Shown here one piece after another: positions 33,613 to 42,387 of a stretch of 64,000 nucleotides of DNA (its first letter is position 1; the number at the start of each line of letters is the position of its first letter). A program made the translations under genes and the position numbers. The notes beneath the pieces are model-generated. The model ran no database searches and was not told the origin of the DNA. It saw only the letters and a list, made by a program, of their open reading frames with translations. The stretch is from Haliscomenobacter sp033763495 (GTDB lineage Bacteria; Bacteroidota; Bacteroidia; Chitinophagales; Saprospiraceae): contig NZ_JANRKL010000019.1 in NCBI RefSeq assembly GCF_033763495.1, positions 1 through 64,000 on the forward strand, in the 5' to 3' direction.

Positions 33613-35067
33613 ATGAAAAACATGCAAATATTGCTGTTGCCCCTCTGTATCCTGGCAGCAATATCAAGTTCGGGCCAGGAAGCCATTGGCTTGCGCCTGC
33701 AACAATTCAGTGGCATCAACAGCACTTTGCTCAATCCAGCACTTGGTGGCCTGTACCACAAAAAATGGGACTTGAATCTGGTCGAAACGGTCAATTCCGT
33801 GAGCAACAACTACGCCTTTTTGGAAAACTCCAAAGCTGGTGAATTCAATCGATACCGCAGCATCCAGAACATTTACAGCCGCCCGGATATTCCCGCTGAT
33901 CGAACTCCCGGACCCAATAGCTTGGTTTTGGACTATTATACCCGCAATGGCCCTTATTATGGTGATGTAACGGTAAACGTATTGGGGCCATCGTTTTTGA
34001 TTCGGCTGGGACAGCATGGCATTGGGCTCACCACCCGGGGCCGTATGGAAATGGAAAGCATTTTTCCCACCGATCTGGGGTATTACACCTACATCAACAA
34101 TCGGGGCAAGGTCAATATGACGCCCTCTCACCTCAATGGGATGGCCTGGCGCGAATGGGGGCTGCATTACGATTACAGCATTGGTTCCGCGGATGACCGT
34201 CGACTCGTCCTGGGGTTTAACCTGCGGTATCTGCAAGGTTACGAAGGACTAAGCATCTACAATGAGCAATTCAGTTACCAGCAAATCCGTACAGATAGTT
34301 TTGAAGTGAGCCCGGGTGCAGCTACCTTGGCCTTCACCAACAGCAACCTGGGGGTAAATGAGAATACACCCTATGCTGCCAAAATTCAAGGTACGGGTTG
34401 GGGCCTGGACTTGGGTTTGCTGTATGAATACGTGGGGGAAAGGTGGAACTGCAATGCTGGGATAGCACTCAATGACCTTGGGGGCATCCGTTTTCGCAAT
34501 AGTGCCCAGTTGTACCAGTTTCGCAACACTACTACCCTCATTTTTGATACGGACCCTTATACCAGTTGGACCGGCCCTGCCGACTTGCCCAACAAGGCTG
34601 CTCAATTGAGTGGATTGCTCAGCGGTGATCCAAACGCAGCCTTGATTGATTCCTCCTTTATGGTTGGATTGCCGACGAACCTGGTTTTGCAGGCTGGTTT
34701 TTACAAATCGGAAGGGCTGCGCTTTTTTGCCGTGTATCAGCAACCCTTGGCTTTTCGCGACAACCAATTGCACAAAGCCAGCACCCTCTCGGTGGTGAGC
34801 GGCTGGGAAAACAATTGGGTAGGGGCGTATCTGCCAATCAGTTTGTACCGCTGGCAAAGGTTGCGCTTGGGCGCCGCAGTTCGCCTGGCTTTTTTAACCA
34901 TTGGCACGGACAACCTCATTCCCTGGATGAGTCGGGGCAATCTCTCCGAAGCGGGGTTTTATGCTGCGCTGAAAATCAGCCCCTGGCCGAAAAACTGGTT
35001 CAATGGAGATAAGGCGAAGGGCGGGAAACAAAAAAGTGGACGCGGGATGGATTGTTATGATTTTTAA
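33613..35067 (+). CDS. DUF5723/PorP-like outer-membrane protein
   Basis: 484 residues. Signal peptide (LLLPLCILAAISSSGQE) and LNPALGG, the motif seen near the N-terminus of PorP/SprF-like and DUF5723 barrels. The rest alternates aromatic and polar residues through strands such as GWGLDLGLLYEY and LRLGAAVRLAFLTIG. These proteins sit in the outer membrane of gliding and type IX-secreting Bacteroidota; no direct function is known for this one. A terminator hairpin follows at 35100. Confidence 0.82.
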   Translation: MKNMQILLLPLCILAAISSSGQEAIGLRLQQFSGINSTLLNPALGGLYHKKWDLNLVETVNSVSNNYAFLENSKAGEFNRYRSIQNIYSRPDIPADRTPGPNSLVLDYYTRNGPYYGDVTVNVLGPSFLIRLGQHGIGLTTRGRMEMESIFPTDLGYYTYINNRGKVNMTPSHLNGMAWREWGLHYDYSIGSADDRRLVLGFNLRYLQGYEGLSIYNEQFSYQQIRTDSFEVSPGAATLAFTNSNLGVNENTPYAAKIQGTGWGLDLGLLYEYVGERWNCNAGIALNDLGGIRFRNSAQLYQFRNTTTLIFDTDPYTSWTGPADLPNKAAQLSGLLSGDPNAALIDSSFMVGLPTNLVLQAGFYKSEGLRFFAVYQQPLAFRDNQLHKASTLSVVSGWENNWVGAYLPISLYRWQRLRLGAAVRLAFLTIGTDNLIPWMSRGNLSEAGFYAALKISPWPKNWFNGDKAKGGKQKSGRGMDCYDF

Positions 35068-35099
35068 ACTGCAAAGTGATTTTATCCCAAAAAGTGCTT

Positions 35100-35145
35100 G
35101 ATTCAGCCCATTTCTCGGATGCAATGGGCTGAATCTCTATTTTTA
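35100..35145 (+). terminator. Terminator before the histidine kinase gene
   Basis: GATTCAGCCCAT (35100-35111) pairs perfectly with ATGGGCTGAATC (35124-35135), followed by TCTATTTTTA. It ends the DUF5723 gene. It also excludes a possible TTG start for the kinase at 35098. Confidence 0.8.
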
Positions 35146-35157
35146 CAAAAAAAAGAA

Positions 35158-36660
35158 ATGGGGACTGCGACCATACGCAATTGGGGGTACGGGTTTTTAC
35201 TGAGCATTATTCTGGCAGCAGGGATGATGGTCAGTAGCTATGTCGATTATGATGAAGCCCAAAGGCAATGTTATGATTGTTTTGGAGGAGATTACGACTT
35301 TATCAAAAATGATGTATTGCCTACGGTCTTTTTTTGGTTGGGCGGGATTTTGGCCAGTTTGATTTTTCATCGCTGGGTTACTCCGGCTATCATTGGGCGA
35401 AGATTTGGAGTTGGGGCTACTTTGGCTAGCTTTTTTGGGTTGTTGCTGGTAGTGGCCGCTGCTACTGCTTATGGTTATCTCAATATCGATTTGTATCGGG
35501 ATGACTACCAGGAAGGTCCGCGGGCTTTTGCTTATTTTGGACCATTAAATGGGGTGCGTGATAGTGTGAAATTGCTTCTAATTATCATTGGTTATGAAGT
35601 TTTTATTGAGACGTATATTTTTTTAAGTGAAAGTGCGAGAAATAATCGAAGCGTTTTATTAAAAGCCTTGTCGGAGTTTTTATTTGGTTTTTTCATCTTA
35701 GCGGTGTTGTGGTACATTGTCAAAATTGCCAAAGATGTGATTTATGGACATGAAGACTGTCGTTATTGTGGTGAATGGGTACTCATTTGGTACTGGATTA
35801 TTCCCGGGCTGATTTTGCATTTGCACTGGTATTATCGCTGTATTGCTATTCTTAAAAGGGGATTTGAAGTTGAAAATAGGGGAAACCTTTTTGAGTTACT
35901 CATCGTACCAGCGGTTGTTTTGATTTATTTGGTGTTTGAAATACAACATGCTTCCCCGGAAGTATGGGTGCTGAATTATGTGGCCATACTAACGCTAGGC
36001 ATCGGGTCGGCTTATTTGCGGTCTATTTTGATTGCTGAAAAGCGCAGCTTCCTCACCGAAGTTTCCCAAACTTCTGCCGAACTCGGTGCCCTCCGCGCCC
36101 AAATCAACCCTCACTTTTTATTCAACGCCCTCAATACCCTCTACGCCATTGCGATGAAGGAAAACAGTGAAAAAACTGCGGACGGCATTCAAAAACTGGG
36201 CGACATGATGCGCTTTATGTTGCAGGAAAACCACCAAAACCGCATCCCTCTGGCCAAGGAAATCGAATACCTGCACAACCTGATCGAAATTCAACAATTG
36301 CGCCTGGACGACAACCAACAGATTGACCTCAAGATCAATTTACAAAATCCCGATCGGGAGGTTTTTATCGCCCCCATGTTGCTCAATCCATTGGTGGAAA
36401 ACGCTTTCAAACATGGCATCAGTTTCCGCAACCCTTCCTGGATCTACATCACCCTAACCCATGATCCCGAACATATCTTTTTCAAAGTCCACAACAGTTA
36501 CCACCCTAAAAGTGAACTGGACCCCGAAAAAGACAGTCACGGTATTGGGCTGGACAATGTGCGCAAACGCCTGGACCTCTTGTACCCGGATAAACACGAA
36601 TTCAGCATCCAGGTTTCCGAGCATGATTATTTTGTATCTTTAATCCTCACCATTGTGTAG
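35158..36660 (+). CDS. LytS/YehU-type sensor histidine kinase
   Basis: 500 residues from the ATG at 35158; an earlier TTG is inside the terminator hairpin. About eight hydrophobic segments fill residues 10-310. The His-kinase domain follows with the phospho-acceptor His in LRAQINPHFLFNALNTLYAI, then the N-box LNPLVENAFKHGI and the G-box HGIGLDNVRKRLDLLY. It phosphorylates the LytTR regulator encoded five bases after its stop. The ligand is unknown; the cysteine-rich loop CRYCGE and an acidic CYDCFGGD loop between membrane helices may bind a metal or respond to redox. Confidence 0.92.
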   Translation: MGTATIRNWGYGFLLSIILAAGMMVSSYVDYDEAQRQCYDCFGGDYDFIKNDVLPTVFFWLGGILASLIFHRWVTPAIIGRRFGVGATLASFFGLLLVVAAATAYGYLNIDLYRDDYQEGPRAFAYFGPLNGVRDSVKLLLIIIGYEVFIETYIFLSESARNNRSVLLKALSEFLFGFFILAVLWYIVKIAKDVIYGHEDCRYCGEWVLIWYWIIPGLILHLHWYYRCIAILKRGFEVENRGNLFELLIVPAVVLIYLVFEIQHASPEVWVLNYVAILTLGIGSAYLRSILIAEKRSFLTEVSQTSAELGALRAQINPHFLFNALNTLYAIAMKENSEKTADGIQKLGDMMRFMLQENHQNRIPLAKEIEYLHNLIEIQQLRLDDNQQIDLKINLQNPDREVFIAPMLLNPLVENAFKHGISFRNPSWIYITLTHDPEHIFFKVHNSYHPKSELDPEKDSHGIGLDNVRKRLDLLYPDKHEFSIQVSEHDYFVSLILTIV

Positions 36661-36665
36661 CTGCC

Positions 36666-37355
36666 ATGAAGTTAAGTGCCATTGCCATCGACGACGAACC
36701 CAAAGCCCTGGAGGTTGTACAAATGCACGCGGCCAAGGTGCCCTTTTTGGACCTGCGCGCCAGCTTTGTTGATGCTTTTGAGGCCTTGCCCTTTCTACAG
36801 CAAAACAAGGTTGACCTGCTGTTTTTGGACATCAAAATGCCGGATATTTCCGGGATAGAATTTGCCCAAATCTTGAAAAATGGCCCCTTGGTGGTGTTCA
36901 CTACGGCTTATAGCGAGTATGCAGTACAGGGTTTTGATTTGGACGCAGTGGATTATTTGCTCAAACCTTTTTCCTTGGCGCGTTTCACCAAGGCTTGTAA
37001 CAAAGCTTTGGAAATGAAAAATGTACGTGGGGAAGAAGCGCCAGACTTCATTTTTCTCAAAACTGGTTACGAAGAGGAAAAGGTTTACCTCAAGGACATC
37101 CTCTACATCGAAGCCGCAGGAAATTACATGACTTATGTGTTGAAGGACCGTAAGTTGATGTGTAGGCAAAATGTACCGGAGGCGCTGCTAGCCTTGCCGG
37201 AGCAGGATTTTGTGCGGGTGCACCGCTCTTTTATTGTAGGCGTAAAACACGTAGGCAAAATTGCCCGACAGCAGGTCTGGGTGAACGGGGTGGAAATTCC
37301 GGTGGGAGCTTCATATGAGGATGGGGTGGCGCGGATTAGGGAGGTTTTGAGTTAG
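36666..37355 (+). CDS. LytTR-family response regulator
   Basis: 229 residues. Receiver domain with acidic pocket AIDDEPKAL, phospho-acceptor Asp in LLFLDIKMPDISG, and FTTAYSEYAVQGFDLDAVDYLLKPF. A LytTR DNA-binding domain follows from about 130 (ILYIEAAGNYMTYV, FVRVHRSFIVGVKHV). LytTR proteins bind direct repeats upstream of target genes. It is in an operon with the upstream kinase. Confidence 0.95.
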   Translation: MKLSAIAIDDEPKALEVVQMHAAKVPFLDLRASFVDAFEALPFLQQNKVDLLFLDIKMPDISGIEFAQILKNGPLVVFTTAYSEYAVQGFDLDAVDYLLKPFSLARFTKACNKALEMKNVRGEEAPDFIFLKTGYEEEKVYLKDILYIEAAGNYMTYVLKDRKLMCRQNVPEALLALPEQDFVRVHRSFIVGVKHVGKIARQQVWVNGVEIPVGASYEDGVARIREVLS

Positions 37356-37372
37356 GCTTATTTTTTACCTAA

Positions 37373-38863
37373 TCATTTATGCCCCTTCGCTTCCCGCTGC
37401 ATCCTTGCTACAATCGGTTCCCCCGTCAAATGCAGTGCTACCCAACCCCTCAGCAGAGTAGCGATTTCCAATAAACTATTGTTGCTGTCCGCCAAATACT
37501 GTTCCATCTTTTGCCAAATGGGGCGTTTTTCCCGATCCGGGGCTCGATTCAAGGTGCGCAGATAACCCAGGATGGTTTGTTCAAAATCCTCCAAAAAGCT
37601 GATTTCCTCTTTTTCCATCAAACGGTCACTAGAACGCAGGGCGTTTTCAAAATCGTCGTGTTGCAATTCATACATAGCCATTACCCGCAATAACCCGGCA
37701 ATTACGCGGGTGTCCTGACGGTCTTTCACTTGGTACTGGCGAACGATCAATTCACAGGATTCCAGGCATTTCTGGTAGTTGCCAGCAATGAATTGCAGGA
37801 TGGCCAGGTTGATGTAGAAGTGGAATTGGCCAGAGATATTGATGTCAAAACGTTGAATACCAAGCCGGATTTTTTCCTCCATTTTTTCCAGCCCTTCAAT
37901 GTTGCCCATGTTGGTGCGGAGCAAAAGGTCATTGCCCACACTTTTGCGAAACCACCAGGCTTCCTCATGCACCGATTGGGGCTTGTATTGCTCCAGTTGT
38001 TGTTGAAGGGCCGCAGCTTCAATGTAGTCCTTTTGCTGAATGGCTAAGGTGAGGTGATTGGCTAAATCATTGATGTAGGAAAAAGGTTCTTCCTCTTGCA
38101 GTACTGGAAAGGCTTTCCAAAGTGCCAATCCCTTTTTTCCTTCTGCATAGGCCTGACTGATTTCGCCCAGGTAATAAAACAAAACGGCTCGAATTTGAAA
38201 ATAGGTCAATTGAGCCCGGATGGCTTGAGGTGTGCTGTTGACATCCAACAAGCTGGCAAATTGCTTGCGCAGGCGCTCCATATCAGCGCGGTTTTCACTG
38301 CGCATGACCCGATTGGTTTCTACTATAACCTTGTCGCTATTGCTTAGTGCCCAAATTTCTTCCTGCACCTGTGCTTCTAAAAAGCCTTGGGCTTCAGTAA
38401 GGCCGAGCAGGTTCGATTCTTTGTCCTGGGTAAAGGTACGGCGTAACAATTTGCGGTATTCCCGATTGACTTCCAGCAGGGAGAGTGTGTCACAACTATC
38501 TTCGGCCATCTGCCTGGCTTCGTCCAGGCAAGATTCGGCTTGGTCTGGCAGGCCTACATCCAGCAAATAACGAGCGTCGATGATTTTGTCCTTGATTTGG
38601 CTGTACAAAAAACGCTTGCTGCGGTAAGCGCGCATGCTGCGCAAGATTGCCTCATACAGGTAGGCACAAGTATCGGCCAGGCGTTTGTCAAATACCTTTC
38701 GCAATTTGGCTTCGTCCAGTTCCTCCATTTTATTGAGCAACTCGAACAAGTCTACATAGTCAGCCTGGACTTTTTCTCCACTGAGCTTTTTGGAATTGAC
38801 TTTAAAATAGCGCTTTTCCGCGGGCGACATTGCCTGGATTAAGCTGAACAAATCGTCTTTCAT
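37373..38863 (-). CDS. Helical repeat protein of unknown function
   Basis: 496 residues, almost wholly alpha-helical with TPR-like repetition (for example QAESCLDEARQMAED, ISQAYAEGKKGLALWKAF, CLESCELIVRQYQVKDRQD). No signal peptide, so cytoplasmic. The first 20 residues (MKDDLFSLIQAMSPAEKRYFK) resemble the opening of a family of large helical proteins in Bacteroidota with no assigned role. It converges on the LytTR gene with only 17 bases between, and no clear terminator there. Confidence 0.8.
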   Translation of the reverse strand: MKDDLFSLIQAMSPAEKRYFKVNSKKLSGEKVQADYVDLFELLNKMEELDEAKLRKVFDKRLADTCAYLYEAILRSMRAYRSKRFLYSQIKDKIIDARYLLDVGLPDQAESCLDEARQMAEDSCDTLSLLEVNREYRKLLRRTFTQDKESNLLGLTEAQGFLEAQVQEEIWALSNSDKVIVETNRVMRSENRADMERLRKQFASLLDVNSTPQAIRAQLTYFQIRAVLFYYLGEISQAYAEGKKGLALWKAFPVLQEEEPFSYINDLANHLTLAIQQKDYIEAAALQQQLEQYKPQSVHEEAWWFRKSVGNDLLLRTNMGNIEGLEKMEEKIRLGIQRFDINISGQFHFYINLAILQFIAGNYQKCLESCELIVRQYQVKDRQDTRVIAGLLRVMAMYELQHDDFENALRSSDRLMEKEEISFLEDFEQTILGYLRTLNRAPDREKRPIWQKMEQYLADSNNSLLEIATLLRGWVALHLTGEPIVARMQREAKGHK

Positions 38864-39263
38864 AACCTGTGTGGACGTTTTTTGGAGAGAAAATCATTTT
38901 TTTTAAATTTTTTTCTCTCCTTTTGAAACTCGAAACGAAAAACTAAAGCTTTTACCTGAAAAAATAAAAGATACAAGAAAAATAAAGTCGAAAGATATTT
39001 AAAATGAACGATTTGTGAATTTTTTACTCAAGATTGTTTTGTCGACTTGCACATCAAATTGGCGCTGTTTTATGCGCCAGAATTCCGATTTTAGGGCACT
39101 TGGTGGTTTTCCTGGGCAGGGCTTTCGGAATACCTTTGAATCGTGATCAGAAAACAAGGTACACGAACATACTATGAGGAATTCATAATCACTACACCCC
39201 AGGCTTTTTTTATCAGTTGATCCCAAAACAACGCATATCAAAACACCTAAAAACCCGTTTGAC

Positions 39264-39285
39264 GGCCCACGAGCAATCGTGGGCC
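39264..39285. repeat. Perfect hairpin with GCAA tetraloop
   Basis: GGCCCACGA (39264-39272) and TCGTGGGCC (39277-39285) enclose GCAA, a stable GNRA tetraloop. No T-run follows. Confidence 0.75.
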
Positions 39286-39388
39286 AACCCCAGGAAACCA
39301 GTTAATTTTTGACCTTAAAAAACACCTAACACCTATACATCTATTACACCTATTTATCCCAACTCCGGTTGACGTACTTTACCCCTGG

Positions 39389-39419
39389 TTCGCGGGGATG
39401 AAGGTCCCCGCGAAAAAAG
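39389..39419 (+). terminator. Terminator-like hairpin
   Basis: TTCGCGGGGA (39389-39398) pairs with TCCCCGCGAA (39405-39414), followed by AAAAAGAAAA. On the minus strand the A-run gives the T-run ahead of the stem instead, so direction is uncertain. Confidence 0.5.
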
Positions 39420-39472
39420 AAAACCCCTAGTTAGTGATTTTAACCTGTATGGACGAACGTATTATGAAAAGC

Positions 39473-39503
39473 AAATGGCGAACGGGGACTCCGTTCGCCA
39501 TTT
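39473..39503. repeat. Perfect 13-base hairpin
   Basis: AAATGGCGAACGG (39473-39485) pairs with CCGTTCGCCATTT (39491-39503) around GGACT; a T-rich tail follows. Confidence 0.7.
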
Positions 39504-39539
39504 CTTCATTCCACACGAATGAATTCGTGGGTTGGTTTG

Positions 39540-39684
39540 TATCTTGTGGCTCCCACGGCTAAAGCCATGGGTTGCGGGCGCACACCCACACGTTCACACT
39601 TTCACACCCACACCCTATCTTGTGGCTCCCACGGCTAAAGCCATGGGTTGCCTACACATACACACCTCCACGGCTAAAGCCATG
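39540..39684. repeat. Direct repeat, two full copies and one partial
   Basis: A 36-base unit at 39540-39575 is repeated exactly at 39616-39651, and 17 bases of it (CCACGGCTAAAGCCATG) again at 39668-39684. Each unit contains a small hairpin, CCCACGGCT with AGCCATGGG. The DNA between copies is a low-complexity mix of CACAC. The last copy ends next to the glgP stop codon. Confidence 0.8.
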
Positions 39685-39689
39685 CGCAC

Positions 39690-42251
39690 TTACAACCATT
39701 TAATCAGACCTAAATCCTGGCGGTGTGGCAGGTTTTCGTGTTTTGGATACAAGCGGAAACCGTATTCGTATACACCCGACATATGTGGGTTGATCTCAGA
39801 GCTGAAGGTCGCAATGTCGCCTTTGCCATCGGTCAATTCCAGCGGGAAGGTGCTGCGTAGTTCCAGTTCGGTTTCGCTCTTGCGCTTGAAGAATAGGATT
39901 TCTACACCCAGGTTCTCCGCTTTGACCCCGTTGCAATAAACCTTTACCCCAACGTTGAAGCTTTCGCCGAGGGTCAAAGAGTAATTGTCCGTGTCAAAAA
40001 TATCGCGATCAACCAAATGGATACCCGCCCAGCGTTGTAATACCAATTTTTTCCAGTCTGCCATCACTTTGGCCTCCTTGAACTGGTCTTTTTTGAATTG
40101 GCCACCACGCTTGTTCAGCTTATTGTAGAAACGGGAAAAATAATCATCCATCATGCGCTTCATCGTGAACAGTGGTGCCACCTTCGAAATGATGTTGCGA
40201 ATGTATTGAACCCATTCTTCAGAAATGCCATCCGCATTTTGCTTGTAATAGGTTGGGATGATGTCTTCCTCAAACGTATTGTACAAGGTTTCAGCATCCA
40301 GTTCATCCTGCAAAACGGGGTCATCGTAGGTGTTTTCCAGGGGCAGTGCCCAGCCTGAATCGGCGCGGTATCCTTCGGCCCACCAGCCATCCAAGACGCT
40401 GAAGTTCATGACCCCGTTCATGGCCGCTTTCATCCCGGAGGTACCGGAGGCTTCCAATGGGCGCGTTGGGGTATTGAGCCAAATGTCGACACCTTGAACC
40501 AACAAACGCGCCATTTCCATATTGTACCCTTCCAGAAAGAGGATTTTTCCGGCAAATTCAGGGCGTTTGGAAATGTTGACGATGTCTTTGATCAATTTTT
40601 GGCCAGGCTGGTCTGCAGGGTGGGCCTTACCCGCAAAAATGAACATCACCGGGCGTTGTTTGTCTCCTACCATTTGGGCCAGGCGCTCCAGGTTTTGGAA
40701 CAACAAATGGGCGCGTTTGTAGGTAGCAAAACGGCGGGCAAAACCAATCACCAGTGCATTTTCAGGGATGTTGTTCAACACCTCAAAGATGCTACCTGGC
40801 TTTTCCCCACGGCGGGTCAATTCGGATTTGAGTTTGTCTTTTACATAATGCAAAAGGCGGGTTTTTAGGTTTTTGCGAATCTCCATGATCCGCGCTGCCG
40901 GAATTTTTTGAATTCCTTCCCACAACTTCAAATTGGACTGATCCTTGAGGAATTTATCACCGCAATATTCCACATACAATTTGTGCCATTCATTGGCAAC
41001 CCAGGTTGGATAATGTACCCCGTTGGTTACAAAGCTTACATGCAATTCCTGGTGGTTGTAGCCAGGGAACATGGGCTTGAACATTTGTTGCGAAACCAGC
41101 CCATGCAATTCACTTACCCCGTTTACTTCCTGGCACAGGTGAATGGCCAGGTGGCTCATGGAGAAAGGTTCATCATTGTTGTGCGCGTCGATGCGCCCCA
41201 GGGCCATAAAATCGTGCCAGTTCAAGCTCAATTGATGGCAATACTCGGACATGTACTTGCGCAACAGGTCTTCGGTAAAATAGTCGTGTCCGGCAGGAAC
41301 TGGGGTGTGAGTGGTAAACAAAGAAGAGGAGCGAACGACTTCCGTTGCCTGTTGGTAACTGAGGTGGTGGTTGCGAATCAGCCCCCGCGTGCGCTCCAAA
41401 GTCATAAAGGCAGCGTGGCCTTCATTACAGTGGTAAATGTCCGCATCAAAACCGAGTGCTTCCAGCGCGCGGGTTCCCCCGATTCCCAGCAGGATCTCCT
41501 GCTTAAGGCGATGTTCTTTGTCGCCGCCATACAAGTGGTGGGTAATGCTGCGGTCTTCCCAGTTGTTTTCGTTGAGGTCTGTGTCCAACAAATACAGTGG
41601 AATCCGGCCAACGGGCAGTTCCCATACTTTAGCAAATACCTGGCGGCCAGGCAAGTCAACAACAATTTTCAGCCATTCCCCATTTTTGTCCCGCACCGGA
41701 TGCATTGGCATTTTGGTGTACTCCTGGGGTGCGTAGTTGTTGACCTGATCGCCGTACAACGAAATACTTTGCTCAAAATAGCCGTAGCGGTACAACAAAC
41801 CAACGCCCGCCATATTGACGTTTTCGTCACTGGCTTCTTTTAAAAAATCACCTGCCAAGACCCCCAAACCACCTGAATAAAGGCGTGCCGAGATGTGCAA
41901 ACCAAACTCCATGCTGAAATACGCGATCTTGGGCGATCCAGCTTTGGGCTCTTCCGCCAGGTACTTTTTGAAGGAAGTGTGGGCTTTGGCCATCAGGCTC
42001 ATAAAAGCCTTATCTTTCAACAACTCCTGGGCTCTGTCCATCGAGAGTTGATCCAGTATTGCGATCGGATTGTAATTGAGAACTTCCCATTGCTCCGGGC
42101 TGATTTGTTTGAACAGCTCGGTAGCATCATTACTCCAGCACCAACAGAGGTTGTTGGCCATTTCCTGTAGGGGTTCGAGTTCTTCTGGCAAGCGTGATTC
42201 AATAAAAATTCGCTTTAGTTTGACTCCGCCGTCATTCAAATGCTCAACCAT
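39690..42251 (-). CDS. glgP: Glycogen/alpha-glucan phosphorylase
   Basis: 853 residues, the size of the short alpha-glucan phosphorylase family (GT35). The N-terminal DUF3417 region is visible (LPEELEPLQEMANNLCWCWS); the catalytic core has YFSMEFGLH...YSGGLGVLAGDFLKEASD, HCNEGHAAFM, and the pyridoxal-phosphate lysine in EASGTSGMKAAMNG. It releases glucose-1-phosphate from glycogen or maltodextrin. No other glycogen genes are adjacent. A LacI-type palindrome lies about 90 bases upstream, suggesting sugar-responsive control. Confidence 0.96.
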   Translation of the reverse strand: MVEHLNDGGVKLKRIFIESRLPEELEPLQEMANNLCWCWSNDATELFKQISPEQWEVLNYNPIAILDQLSMDRAQELLKDKAFMSLMAKAHTSFKKYLAEEPKAGSPKIAYFSMEFGLHISARLYSGGLGVLAGDFLKEASDENVNMAGVGLLYRYGYFEQSISLYGDQVNNYAPQEYTKMPMHPVRDKNGEWLKIVVDLPGRQVFAKVWELPVGRIPLYLLDTDLNENNWEDRSITHHLYGGDKEHRLKQEILLGIGGTRALEALGFDADIYHCNEGHAAFMTLERTRGLIRNHHLSYQQATEVVRSSSLFTTHTPVPAGHDYFTEDLLRKYMSEYCHQLSLNWHDFMALGRIDAHNNDEPFSMSHLAIHLCQEVNGVSELHGLVSQQMFKPMFPGYNHQELHVSFVTNGVHYPTWVANEWHKLYVEYCGDKFLKDQSNLKLWEGIQKIPAARIMEIRKNLKTRLLHYVKDKLKSELTRRGEKPGSIFEVLNNIPENALVIGFARRFATYKRAHLLFQNLERLAQMVGDKQRPVMFIFAGKAHPADQPGQKLIKDIVNISKRPEFAGKILFLEGYNMEMARLLVQGVDIWLNTPTRPLEASGTSGMKAAMNGVMNFSVLDGWWAEGYRADSGWALPLENTYDDPVLQDELDAETLYNTFEEDIIPTYYKQNADGISEEWVQYIRNIISKVAPLFTMKRMMDDYFSRFYNKLNKRGGQFKKDQFKEAKVMADWKKLVLQRWAGIHLVDRDIFDTDNYSLTLGESFNVGVKVYCNGVKAENLGVEILFFKRKSETELELRSTFPLELTDGKGDIATFSSEINPHMSGVYEYGFRLYPKHENLPHRQDLGLIKWL

Positions 42252-42337
42252 AAAATTTCAATTTTGTGAACGATAACACGCCCGAAAGGTAAGGCTAAAA
42301 TCCTGAATATTGACATGCCATACCCCATTCCCGGAAC

Positions 42338-42353
42338 ACGCAAACGTTTGCAG
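42338..42353. promoter_or_regulatory. LacI/PurR-type operator upstream of glgP
   Basis: ACGCAAACGTTTGCAG contains the perfect 12-base palindrome GCAAACGTTTGC (42340-42351) with a central CG. This is the typical operator of LacI-family repressors. It lies 89 bases upstream of the glgP start and downstream of the outer-membrane gene of the neighbouring operon, so glgP is the natural target. The repressor is not in the window. Confidence 0.6.
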
Positions 42354-42387
42354 TGGATAAAAGGATAGAAAAAATGTGGTCTTGCGA

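Larger units (their letters stand above)
38864..39689. other. 826-base gap: several hairpins and a direct repeat, no gene
   Basis: No convincing coding sequence; small open frames here are built from repeat DNA. The first 140 bases, upstream of the helical-repeat gene, are AT-rich and hold its promoter region. From 39264 come, in order, four stems and a direct repeat, listed separately. Such a series of unrelated hairpins suggests a site where hairpin elements accumulate, next to the end of glgP. Confidence 0.7.

Noticed and set aside
35098..35157. TTG start for the histidine kinase
   Set aside because: It lies inside a terminator hairpin; the ATG at 35158 follows it directly.
38999..39241. 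80-codon minus-strand frame
   Set aside because: No start context, no coding pattern, in a gap full of hairpins.
39540..39684. CRISPR-like array (36-base exact repeats, 40-base spacing)
   Set aside because: Only two full copies and a fragment, the spacer is low-complexity CACAC sequence, and the unit holds a common hairpin word; no cas genes.
39532..39939. Open frame of 135 codons on the + strand
   Set aside because: It is built from the direct repeats and then runs antisense through the end of glgP.
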